In this document: in pieces, positions 47,333 to 59,167 of the stretch
Layout: the number at the start of each line of letters is the position of its first letter
Numbering within the stretch: position 1 is the first letter of the stretch
NCBI GenBank assembly: GCA_020284085.1
Contig: JACEVL010005070.1
Location: 1,313,501 to 1,377,500, forward strand
From: Aporrectodea caliginosa
Taxonomy: Eukaryota; Annelida; Clitellata; Crassiclitellata; Lumbricidae
Direction of reading: 5' to 3'
Length of the DNA stretch: 64,000 nucleotides
The notes under the pieces: model-generated
Seen by the model: the letters and a program-made list of their open reading frames with translations, nothing else
The model's database searches: none
Told to the model about the DNA's origin: nothing
Made by a program: the position numbers and the translations under genes

Positions 47333-50300
47333 AGTACGATGCATGTTTTGGCAAAGACAGTGTCATCCAAACTTGGAACGTCGAAGAAGTGAGTTTGGGT
47401 ATAAACAATAGCATCCCTAGTGTTTCCCATCCAGTGACAACTTGGATAAGTTGTTAGCCTTCAGTTTTATAAGCCGTTGTTGTTATATGTGAATTATTTA
47501 CACTTGGACTTGCTTGGAATTTTACGCAAGGTCGTTTCATCCTAACGTTTGATGTAATTGTGTTTGCTTGCCTGTAAGTGTAGTTGTAACCAATTGATGC
47601 TGACACTTGAAACAATTACATGTATGTTTTTTAAGTTATGGACAGATTCAAGATAACCTGTTAATGTTAACGTAAAAGAGTGTTACTTAAACTGGTGTTA
47701 TAAGACTGTATAGTGTCTGCAGATGCCTCCAAGCATTTAGGGTCTCCCTTTGTTATCTAGAGTCTCCCTTTGTGTTGATTGGCCTTTAACAATGTGTGCT
47801 AGTACACCAAATGTTCTGCTTTGTCTGCGTCATAAATGTCCTGGGTTCACATTTCGTTTCTTGCATGCAGTTTGCATTTGGTAGACACTTTTGACACCCA
47901 TATTTATGAACTCGACCAGCTCTTCAAAATTATCTTTGTGTATGGTGGAAGCTCTTCATTTGACCATTTATTTTTTTTAAGTCAGATCGGAGATTTTCTT
48001 GGTTGAACTGACTGCTAAGGTGGCAGATTTTTGCCAAGGGGAATTCTATTTCAAGAAATTGAAATTCAGCAAATAGCTGTATGGACCTTTTGTTATTTTG
48101 AACAATCGAAGTTTTATAACTGAAACATCAGAAATGGTTCAATATTGTGGATGTTCTGTATGAATGCATAATCAAGAAATTTTACTTTTGTGTCTGTAAT
48201 GAAATGTGTTGTGAATTTGTGTTTTGGTTGCATGGAAATTCTTTTTAGGCACCGAAGTCATCAAAGATTGGCTGGAAAAACTTAGTAGACTGTTGTAGTT
48301 TGCAGAGCACGTATCGAGGCAGTCAAATTATAGTCAGGGCGGTAAAGTTACTTATCTCAGGTTTTCTGTTTTTAATTGTGAACAAAATAGCTTTACTGGT
48401 ACTAACTTTTTTACGACTAGAATGTTAGTTAATCTGGATAAAAGAAATATTGATGCAAGAATGAAATTATTAAGAGAATAACTTACTGTGATCACATGTC
48501 CTTATTAGTACAAATTGTTTTTTAAAGGTTCTCTAAAGTCACTCCATAAATAAATATCCACATCTGTACATTGTGCTTGCCATGTATGTACATAATAACT
48601 GGTGTAATTAAGAGTAATTTGTTTCGGTGGCTGTAATTAAGCTGATCAATTGTTTTATGATAAATTTGAGCATTGGCAGGATTCTTGCAGTTGTACACTC
48701 TGCCACATACTTTTTTTTATTCTGCTCCGATACTGTGTACTTTCATTTTTAACTTCTTTTTGACTTTGGCAATGATGCTGGTTGTCAGTCAGTTGCATTG
48801 TGGAAAGCAAATATTGTTCAGCATAAAAAATCAGAAGTTATTTAACTATTATCTAGATTTCATCAAAAGCAGTAAATTGAGTTTCATGAAATGTTCTATA
48901 AGTAAAGTCAGAGTTTATCAGGCAGTGCCTGTAAATGCGTGGGACATGTTTGATTGGTATCACAAGTTGCAGTGTTGGATGTTTAACAGTTCCTTAGTTT
49001 ACAGATCAGTTGCAGATCTGTTTCAGCTGACAAAGTTGAGTTGTGTGTTATGTGTATTTGTTTTTTTCCCATTTGCAATGAAGAGAACATTGTCATTGGT
49101 AATTTTCATTTGCAATGAAGAGGACTTTGTCATTGGTTTGCTGTTTTTGTCATATACGAGTGTGTGAAGTTACTCACACAAAATGTCTACATATATTTTC
49201 AGAAATGTTTAAGTGGAATGAAGAAATGTGATGATTTCACAGAGTTTGAGTCAGTCACGCTCGAATGTAGTCCTATTTAGGATGAAGAGCAACTGAGTAG
49301 AAAAAAGGAAGAATTTAGAATAATTTAACTCTGTGTTTAGAAGTGCTGTTTATGTGTGCCAGAAAGCACGAGCGTGACAGCTGTGTCATCATGTATGTAG
49401 TTGTTTTGAACATTTTGCTTAGGTGAGCCAAAGGAAGGCAACCTGAGGTGGATATGTTACTGATTGCTGTTAAAAGATGTTTTCGTAGAACTACATTTAT
49501 TCTGAGACTCGGCTCTTCTGAGACGAGTTTGACTTCTCGGCACAATATCTTCTTTCCAGAATCTGACCCTGGGTAATGTCTGTTCCTTTGAGATTCAACA
49601 TTAGGAGTTCACTTTTCAGTTAGTTCAATATTGTCTGTAATCATGAGTGATATTTTGCCAATACACTAATGCAATACTTAATTTTGTGATGAAATTCATT
49701 TGTCTTTCGTGCATTTTAATAGTTGTTTGTGATTTCTTGGTACTTACTAGCTGTGAATACACATTTTTGCATGATAATTATTTTTTGTGATTTTTAAAAA
49801 CCCCATTGTGGGAGAGTACTAAGCATTTACAGATTTGACAGATGTGCAATTTAATAAAGTAGTGGCAGAGCCATATTTCATGGCCTAAGATTCTAGAATT
49901 AAGTTCTCATTTCAAATATGCATTTGCAGTTTACACTTTATGATTTATATCCTTTTACTGTTTGTATTAGATGAGTCGAGTGTGAGAGTATTTGAGAAGA
50001 TTCAGGAGTGCATGCACTTGCTATACATTGCAAACTCTTGGTCACTTATTTTTTTTATAGACAGGAAACACTTTTCTACTGTTAAATAATTTCTTACTGA
50101 CCTGTAGTAGACTTTTTTAGTGTTGCTTTACGTCTTCATTTAAAGATAGCATTCAACATGTTACGTTATACTGACGGAATTTGAATGGACGTAGTTTTGT
50201 CTAGTATGGAACCACGGACTCGTGTCTGGTGTGCTTGACTGATCTGTGCTTAAGGTTCCTAGATAGTCACCAGGACCTCTATGACACATATTGGGGTAAA

Positions 50301-53300
50301 TTGGATTTTTTATTACTGGCATGAAATCCAATATGTCAGCTTTTTACAGTTTGCACAGAGAACAATCGACATACACAGAGAGCACAGCAGAGGTTGAGAG
50401 ACTGAATGCATTGCTGAATGAGTACTAGCTTTTGTGTGTCTTCTTCGTTTGTGTGATTCTGCCGTGTGTGATTGTAGTCGGAACCTATGAACCGTTTTGT
50501 AATCTCCTATTTTGCCATGCATTGTCTGTAGTATATATATATGTAATGTGCTTGTTGGTTATCACTTTATTTATTTTTAAGTAAGTAAGTTATGCATGTG
50601 TTGCATTTTCAGTGACATATTTTGGTTTAGGTCGTTCTCTTTCTTTAACATTTGGTTCTGTTCAGGTTTGTTTGTTATTCTTGACCTTATTGCCTTTATA
50701 AATAAAAGTATCTGTTAAGTTATTGTTGGTTAAGCAGTAAACTAGTTATTTTAAATGTAATAATTTTGCTTGTCTGCACACTTGTTTCTTTAAAAGTTTA
50801 AAGCAGTCTGTTTGCTAATTTTGCCTTGATTCTTTGAGCTTGCACTGCTGCAGTTCATTCTTACCAACACTGATGTCCTGAATTCTATCAAATATACTAC
50901 CATATAAGCAAGATAGGGCTGAAATGAATTACCAATAGTTTCTTCCTGAAAACCTTGTAACAACAATCTTAAAATATTCTGTCTTGCAGCCATGTTACTT
51001 TTATTGTAGAAAATGTAATTTACTGTGGTGTCAATTTTAATTTCTCAAAATAAGCAGATTTTGAATAGAAACAGAAAATGAACATTTATTGAGCTACCTT
51101 TTGTTTTTTAGAAGTTAGATATGTAGCTGTGTTTAGTAATACATGTAGTTATTTTTATAAGCTTGTTTGTGCTTAGTTTTGTTTTATTTAGTGTAGTGGA
51201 GTTTGTTCTGTGTGTCTTAGTTTTTGCTGCTGATCAAACGTTGCGACCATATGTGCACAACTTAATTAAATTAATTAAAGAAATAACTAAATTAGTTGCA
51301 GTCACTTTCCAGAGTTTGGCAGATTAGCTGTGAACATGTATGGTAAATTACCAGCTGTGGTTTATGGTAATTTGTGTGCAATTTACCTTCTCCACATTTG
51401 GCTGTTGTTTCAAGTAATTATGGTTGGTTTTAATGCTCAGTTGAAAGTCATTCACTGTGAGTCAGATGACTGTTATTATAACTTGAAGTCAACCAGATTT
51501 CTGAATATCTACAGCAAAAGACTTCTGTAGAAAATCTCCTGATGCACCTAAATTTCTCTTTCAGGCTAGTATTTGCCACATGTTCGAGTTATTCTGATAA
51601 ATGACTTGCTTTTGTCAGTTACTTGCACTTGATTATTTGGTGTTGCATGACGTACCGTAGTTTTCTTTAAGCAGCCCAATGTTATTTCTCCTGAGGGGTG
51701 ACTGTCTGTTGCAACATTAAGCTTCTTGCTAAGAAATAAAGTGTAATCACACTTGACCTGGTGCAATGGTGAATAACTTTATTATTTTGTCTCTGTCTGA
51801 CCGAGTTTGGTCGGAATTGGTGAGGCACGTCATTCTCAGTCTCTGCTGACAATTTTGTACACATCTGCAACTGTTTAGCTGTGTTTGAGACGAAAGATAC
51901 TGCATATATCTAGCACATCTAACTAATATTCTTGTTGTTGTAATTTTGCTGGTGTTTCTTCTGTTGGTTTAATATGATCTGGGTAATTGCATCCTTGGTG
52001 AAGATGCCATTTTCAGCCTTTGTTTTTGCATTTGTATAAGTTGAGCACTGTCTATGAAGTTTGTGCACGAGTTCACTTTTCATTGGTAAATCCATTCTTT
52101 TGTCAGACCTTTTGTTTGTTGTTTGGAAAAGCATTATTCCTGTTTTCAGTCTGGCTGAAATCAGTTATTTATCCAGTAATGTAATTCTGGCAACAATGTA
52201 TAAGAAAAGATTTTCCTTTGACAATTGCAGCCCGCAAGTCACATATACCGGTAACTTAAAACTCGTTAAGGGCATAAAGTTTGTTTTGCTTTTCACCTCA
52301 CAAAAGCATTCACCATCTGTCTCTAAAAATTATAGAGTACCGGGTAATGGATTTTTATTAAACTAACTTTGGTGAACATGAGAACTATTGGGTCCATTGG
52401 GATGGAATATTTTCGAAGTAGGCATTTGTTAGTCCTAAAGAAATGATTTAGATTCTGCATGTCTTGGATGTGCTTGTTTTGAGTACCACTGGTAGCAATT
52501 TTATGGGTTGTCATGCACTGTTACCACTTTAACGACGAGAGTGTACTAAAAATAGTTTTGAAATTACAGGTTTGGAAAATATTTCTCATTGTTTATGTGT
52601 CGCTGCTCTTATGTTAACCGCTACTTGGTCAGCTGCATCGGCTTTCGTAGAATTCAGGATAAGATTTAAACTGTCTGGTCTACCTGACTTGTAAAATTCT
52701 TGCCATGACCACATCTACCTACCTTCAGTCACTAGTCTCGCCTTACATAGCCTGTAATTTTGTGCCTGGGTCTTATGGTTGAGCCAAGATGCAGAACTGT
52801 AATGAGCTTTCCTGCATCATGTCGTGCCACTGATCCCAAGGAATGTAACCTGTGTTTCTCAGCCTCTAAGAAACACGTAAAACAGAGGCTGCTGTCGTAT
52901 TTCTCACTATATGTCAACATCTGGATACCTAACTGCATTTCACCTGGTGACTGACTAACCTTACCACAGATTCACATTATTTGTGTAACTTTGCACTCAT
53001 TAAAATAAAGTTTCTGTTTTGCAAGATTGAATTTATAGATTTGAATTTGTTGCTATTGCATGTCCATTAACTAACATGGTTATGTGCAGCACTTATTTAA
53101 GTTAACTGATTTATTAATTACGTTAAGATTAAGGAATCAAAGTTTAGAATTAGTGTAAGTTTTCATTATGAATAGCAGATTTGTGTGTATTTATGCTTTG
53201 ATGTCATTTGATTAAGTTGTGTAAGTCAACTGTAGTTTCTGTGTCTTTTTGCATATTACTGGTGCATTTAATTTAGATTTGATGATCGCTCGAGCCCCTA

Positions 53301-55210
53301 TTTCAGTCATGTGCGAAGTGACACCAGGGATTTCACAGGGATCGGTGTCAGATGAGCAGCGACTAGACATGGTGTCCATGTGGTGAATATTCTGTCGGAT
53401 AGGACAGTTTTGTAAGCATGTCAATTTCTGTGGTCTACCTAAAGAAACTCACCTTTTCATGTTAATATACAGTCATGTCTGAAAGAATATATAATTGTTT
53501 TTATGCATGTAGCACTCAAGATTGTCAGAGAAACGTAAGGCATCTGAATGTTGACCAGTAGCCCATTCAATACAGGAGATCTAACATAGGGTAGGCTTAT
53601 TTATCGGTGCAAGTGATAGGGTATATGATTGTGCAGTTGGCCGTTCATGAAATTCATGATTGTGTGGTTCAGTGGTTTCACCATGTGGATTATTTCAAGG
53701 AATTGACTTTGCAGACTTTAAATTTTGGGTTTTCCTTCAAAAGGTTTTTTAGATGAAATAGGTACCTTTCAGGGTTACTTAGTTGCATTCAATTATTGTG
53801 TGCAATTATGAATTGAAACTCTTTTGCACTTTCTATTCAAAAGTAAACAGAAGAGCCTGATGAACATTATATGCAGCACCATAATTGGTTATATTACATG
53901 ATGAACGGCTTCACTTTGAGAGGACAGCATTTGGTAATACCATGAAATGTTTCCTGCTTTGTGATAGCAGTTGATGCATTTGATAAAAAAATTGCGTTAA
54001 AATGTTTTCAGTATAATTGTGACACAACTATGTGAAATAGTTGTGAAGTAGTCTCCCTGTGTGAATCCGTAATTTAAAACAAATCCAAGTTACTTACAAT
54101 GAAATGTTTTATGATCTACAACAAGGTACATGAGAGTGAAACAAGACTAGTCCAGATTGGGTTTGGAATATCTTTAAACTGCAAATGGAAGAAACTTGTG
54201 AACTTCTTGTTCGTGTAAAGTAATTGTAGTGCAGTTTGCTTTCATTCTTCCAGTTTTTCTGTGTGATCATGAGGTAATTTATACTGCTGAAAATGATATA
54301 AATTGAATTTTGTCATTGTGGCATTTGAGACCGGAAACATCTGCAAGTCGGGCTGAACAGTGGCATGCTTTTTTGGCTTATGGGGAAGTGAAGCTCATTA
54401 TCAGTTCTGGGCATGTGTTGTTGCCGTTTAATAAATCAAGAAATTCTGCAGCTCCATTGTTTTAATATTCAGGGCATCAGTTGTTGATGGTAACTACTTT
54501 GGGTGCATACTGAATATATTCAAACGACTTGTACATGTAATATGAACTGTGTCCAAGAAAATTTAGAAAGTTGTTGAAGACTTTTAACTGGCCCGGTGAA
54601 TTTGGTGAAACTTGAGAAATATGTTTGTGTGGTTCTGGTGTGCAATTTTATTCTGAGAGCACCTGAAATTCGTTTTTCTTAAATCATATTTGCGAACCTA
54701 TAATAGCTCGCTATTCTACAAGTACTAAACTGTACAAAATACCTGTTTTGTTCTTTTTTTCTTGCATAGGATTGCTGTTTTCTGTTGAGTTTGTGATTCG
54801 GTTTGCCAAATGCAGTTTTACTCCAGACTAAGATATGCAATTTGTCAATATTTGTTCCTAAACATTTCTGTGCTCCCAGTTGTGGAACAAGCAGAGATTT
54901 CAGTTGCAAAGGTGTAACCCTTGAGATATTTTATGATGAAAGTGTCAATGCATTTTTCGGTTTTGGTTTATATTGAACAGTTTTTGATGCCCCTAGTAAC
55001 CTAGTTAGTTTTTGTATGAGAACTTGCTGTATATTTGCATAGCTAGCATATCAGAAGTTTGTCATTTTTGTTTCTGCTGAGGTGTATGTAGTTAGACTCT
55101 TAGTGATAAAATGTTTTTGGGTGAATATTACTTGATCTTTTGCTCGCTGTGTGCTCATGGAAAATCTATCTGTTTCCCACTCAATAAAATCCTTTCAAGA
55201 AAGTAATATT
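47333..55210 (+). other. Probable very long 3' UTR of the BTB-Kelch gene
   Basis: About 7.9 kb following the Kelch stop codon is T-rich and G-over-C on the plus strand. It has no satellite arrays, no transposon termini and no TAGGCCTA. Open frames (such as one of 164 codons at 48673) lack domains. Candidate poly(A) signals AATAAA occur near 48548, 50700, 51734 and 53004. The best, in ACTCAATAAAATCC at 55183-55188, is followed by a T/GT-rich element. A Pumilio-type TGTACATA lies at 48587-48594. The uniform composition fits a long transcribed UTR, but plain intergenic DNA cannot be excluded without transcript data. Confidence 0.5.
55183..55188 (+). terminator. Polyadenylation signal AATAAA
   Basis: AATAAA within CTCAATAAAATCCTTTC, with T-rich sequence 20-40 bases downstream. 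It coincides with the end of the repeat-free T-rich stretch. Confidence 0.5.
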
Positions 55211-55288
55211 GTTTTATTATTTTTCCACAGCTTTATTGATGGAATTTGAAAATATCGCTGAATTATGGGTTAGAACCGTTAGATATTT

Positions 55289-57757
55289 GTGACCCGTCAC
55301 CACGAAACCAGTCGCAACTTAAAAATTAATTTTTTTTAGTTTTTTACACCATCTTGTAGGTGGTTTATTTACCTTTTCAAAACTGTTTTCAGTTTTGTTA
55401 TACCTCACATACAACCGAAGTTACAGAATTTTCAATCTGACGGTCTACATAGATTGTAACGGGAGAAAACTGCGTGTAAAGTTATGTCATATTATTATTT
55501 ATATTCTCCTTAGTAACGGCGTTATAAAAGTTATTACCGGCTTTACATTTCAGCCGCAACGCGTGACACGCCCGCGAATTTCCATACCACGGCCACATAT
55601 AAATATTCGTGCCACAACTCGTGAACTTTTGATCAATCCCATCCTTTAGCATTAAATTTGATTAAACTCGCAATAATATCCTCCATTTCGAAAATTAAGT
55701 TTTTTAAGCGAAAACTGGAAGAAATAAAGAAAAAATCAGCTTGTTTATCCCGTCCGCTCTATTAACTTGACATTTAACTAGGTCATGCGAATGCGCCTGC
55801 TTCAGCCTTCAGCCAACCACGGTGCAAGATTTTGTCACGTGACCAGCGTTGCTATTCAAGTATAGAAATGTTTACATAAGCCGACCTGTTTTGGGCCAAT
55901 CCCTGTGCACAACAAATAAAAGAAGGTCATATTTTATTAATAGAACGGGAAAAGGGAATTTCCTTCTTCAAAACGAGACCAAACACGTTAGAAAACGAGA
56001 ATTATAAGCTACTCAAATGCCTCAACAAAAATAGCGAAAAATTGACTTACATTCTGAATTTCCATCTCGAAACAGATATAGGTAGACCTGGGAGTACCCC
56101 AATAAGTCGACCCCAGTCGACTTGGGCATCCCAAGTCGAGTCGAGTCGTTTCTGCTTAGCGCAACTGACCCCCAAGTCGAATTTGTCCTGAAAAGTAACC
56201 TCAAGTTGTTTTCTACAGGAGTCGACTTAAACCGACTTGGGACACAAACAAATATAAATTTATCTCGCCACACTAATGATCGTGAGGCCACGGCGGCGTT
56301 TATGCAGTTGTATAGTGTTTTTAGTGTGAACAAGCGTTTTTAAGACCTATAGTGTGTTAGGGTTGTGTCATGACAATACACCTGTATATAATTATATATG
56401 TATAAACATGATCTAGTTGAGCGGGCGGTCAGCGCCGCTTGTCTTATGTAAACATTGACTGAATATAGCTCGTAGGCCTACTGAACACGTGCTAATAGCG
56501 CGGGAAAGGTTAGAAATTGCTGATTACAGTCGATTTGAATAATGCAGTTGTCTTAATACAGTAGATAGAGCTGTATATTGAGAGTGAAGTGTTAAGAAAT
56601 ATAGTTGATTTATGTTGACGATATGTATTGAATTGAAGTGAAGAAGATAAAAGTTGATTTTCATCTCATTTGAAAGAGTAAGAAACGCAGAACGGTACTG
56701 CGATATTATTTTGTATTATCGACGCCGGTTGCGTCGGTTGGGCTAAGCAGTTTACTTAGGCCTACTTATTTTTTATCGGTGTCGATTTATCTATATCATG
56801 ATTTATTATATGTTAAAGCGTCACACGTACGTTTAATAAAACTGGTGAATCGAAATGTTAATATAAATGCCAGCACGTCTGCCTTATCAAGAGCTGAACA
56901 CGCGCAAATCAATGAACTTTTAGTCGCCAGTGAATTCGACCCCAAAAAAATCCTAATCTCATACTAATCAATCGATCGTTTGGCGCTACTTTGGTGCACC
57001 GCATTAGTCGTTTGCAGACGGAAAACTGTTGTATTAGACAATGATCGACTATATTGTCGGTGAGAGGTAGTACTGTGGGATGATACGCATGCATTGCTTT
57101 TTGGATGACGTTAGTGGCCAAATAATTATGACAACAGAATTAATCTGTGTCATTATAACACGCCATTCAGTGCAACCAGTCCGCGGTCCACTGCAGATTC
57201 TTCTGTCAACCCATTAGAGCATTACAAAACTGTTCAAGCACAAATAAAAACAGCTTAAATTACGCCTAATAAGCAATTTTATTCATCAGGACCTGGTGTT
57301 GAGATCTCATTACTCATTAGTATAAGAAATTAATGCTTGCCAGGCAAATTGGCATGACATTTTTATATTATTAGCCGTAAAAATCGTAATTACCATGTCA
57401 GAAGTCGACTTTAAGTCGAAAGTTGGTTGTTTTTCTGCCAAGTCGGGTCAAGTCGTTTTGACTCCAAGTTGTCGACTTCAAGTCGACCTCAAGTCACTTT
57501 AGGGTCAGGTGGGGTCAGATTGGCTGACCAAAGTGACTCCCAGGTCTAGATATAGGGCTCTTAGTAAAAAGTGTTTTATATGCATTTAGATACATCTAAC
57601 CAAAGATGCTAAGTATTATTTCAGTTAAATATATATTTTTGTAATTGTTTTTGCATTAAAGTCAATTTCGATCGGTTTGAAGTTTCCATCACATTTTGGC
57701 CGTTTTCTGCGTGATTACATTTTGCGACAAGCGACTGATTTCGTGATGACTGGTCAC
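55289..57757. mobile_element. Inverted-repeat DNA element with GTGACC ends, hosting a nested hAT
   Basis: Left end GTGACCCGTCACCACGAAAC; right end on the opposite strand GTGACCAGTCATCACGAAAT. CAGTCGC follows in both. The flanks read ATTT on both sides (55285-55288 and 57758-57761), a possible 4-bp duplication. Excluding the nested hAT at 56083-57548 the element is about 1 kb and has no gene. Superfamily not assigned. Confidence 0.72.
56083..57548. mobile_element. hAT-type element with GTCGACTT repeats
   Basis: Both ends read TAGACCTGGGAGT inward. The flanks are a perfect 8-bp duplication, GATATAGG (56075-56082 and 57549-57556). AAGTCGAC/GTCGACTT motifs repeat many times near both ends. No transposase homology is seen in its 1466 bp. 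It is nested inside the element at 55289-57757. TAGGCCTA at about 56473 and 56757. Confidence 0.93.
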
Positions 57758-57761
57758 ATTT

Positions 57762-58080
57762 GACCTAATTACATTCAGATGAGAAGCTTGAATGTATTGT
57801 CAGTTTTAAGACATTTCGTGACATATTGCAAAAATTAGTAACACCAGATCATGGTTTCAAGTCTATGGATGGTTTCATTGCTACACACTTTGTCATTTTA
57901 AAAACAATATTTTAGCCTGCAACAACATACAAATGTAACATTCACTAGATCCACATACTTCAAGTGACGTTTTCTTATCTACTAATTGCTGTGTATGGTT
58001 CCACTCCTTTATTGTATGCTCCGTTTATGAATAAAATCTGTGGGTCAACTTAAACTGTTGCAAGTCTGGCACTTTACTTA
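57762..58080. other. Non-coding stretch, nothing recognised
   Basis: One AATAAA (near 58029) could be a further poly(A) signal of the upstream gene. No other feature. Confidence 0.4.
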
Positions 58081-58084
58081 TGTA

Positions 58085-59015
58085 GGGTAGGGAATGTAAT
58101 CCCGGGATCCCGGAACATTTTCAAATCCCGGGATTGACGAACTTTGAATCCCGGGATTACGGGATTACAAAAATCGGATTTTTTTCGTTAAAATTACATG
58201 ATGCACAGCCTAATTCTTCCTTGGGCGATAGACGCTAATACGACAGATAATTAGCAGAGGCCCTAGTAAGACTACAGAGTGCAGACGTACCCTTAATTGC
58301 TGCCTTAATATCAGGGAGCTGCAGCGGTGCACCCTGCTGCCGTACTGCTGCTAGGCTGGCCTGCTACTGCCTGGGTTCCTCGCGTTGCGGTCGGTCGCAC
58401 TGACCGTGGCCATCTGGTATTCTCGACCTGATTTCGGGCCGTGGTATCACTATCAACTATTAAGTATCAACACATCCCTGCTGCTGCCAAGTGTCACTAC
58501 CTAATGAGTCATAGCTCGAGCTCAATTCGCGGTCGAAGTAGACAAGGCGTATTGCATTATACTGTTATTTGACCTACTACTATACTACGTCTAAGACGAT
58601 GACAGTCATATAGAATAGCGTTTAAAAACTAATTTAGTTAAATATATTTCATAGATTTCATAAATAATAAACGTCAGTTGAGGCGGAACGTGCATTTTCG
58701 GCGGTACCACGGTAGGTGTTCTATGCTATAAGATAAGCTCAAGGCTAGGACATTCTACTGTTGACACTTTTACGTTTCTTGCGATCATTGTATCGTAAAT
58801 AATTTTTAATAATACATGGACATTGAACTTTTAACTTTTCATTTTAAGTAACAAGTTAACAATACAAAGCCACAACGTTCTAAAAATCATTATCTTTAGT
58901 ACACAACTGCGTTATAGCATTAAATATAGGGACCTATATTATTCTAGTCAAGACGAATTTTCCTTGCAAACGTCAATCCCGGGATCCGGGGATCCGGGAT
59001 TGATTCATTTCTAAT
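58085..59015 (+). mobile_element. hAT element relic with CCCGGGAT-rich ends
   Basis: The left end TAGGGAATGTAATCCCGGGA and, on the opposite strand, the right end TAGAAATGAATCAATCCCGG resemble a common hAT terminus. Both are followed by repeated ATCCCGGGATT motifs. No 8-bp duplication could be matched, so one end is probably altered. It holds a transposase C-terminal scrap. Confidence 0.7.
58674..58800 (+). pseudogene. hAT transposase C-terminal scrap
   Basis: SVEAERAFSA at 58674-58703 is the hallmark hAT motif of ZBED1-like transposases. After a frameshift KISSRLGHSTVDTFTFL continues it (equivalent to K-I-R-N-R-L-x-x-x-T-L-x-x-L-x-F-L). Too short and broken to be functional. Confidence 0.8.
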
Positions 59016-59167
59016 CCCGTAATCAATGAGGGACTTTCGGGTAAATGTTAACAAATAGGTGGCAGCAGCAGCAAGTGCACCTTAGTATATATTATCGCTC
59101 ATTGCGTTCAGTGTGTGGTCAGAGCGATCTGTACGAAGCGTTATGTTTGTTTTGTATTTGTCTCGAA

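Noticed and set aside
48673..49167. 164-codon open frame downstream of the Kelch gene
   Set aside because: Composition is Phe/Leu/Ser/Cys-rich as expected of T-rich DNA; no domain; lies in the probable 3' UTR.
56022..56343. Open frames on both strands across the GTCGAC-rich hAT end
   Set aside because: They result from repeated GTCGACTT motifs at a transposon terminus; no domain seen.
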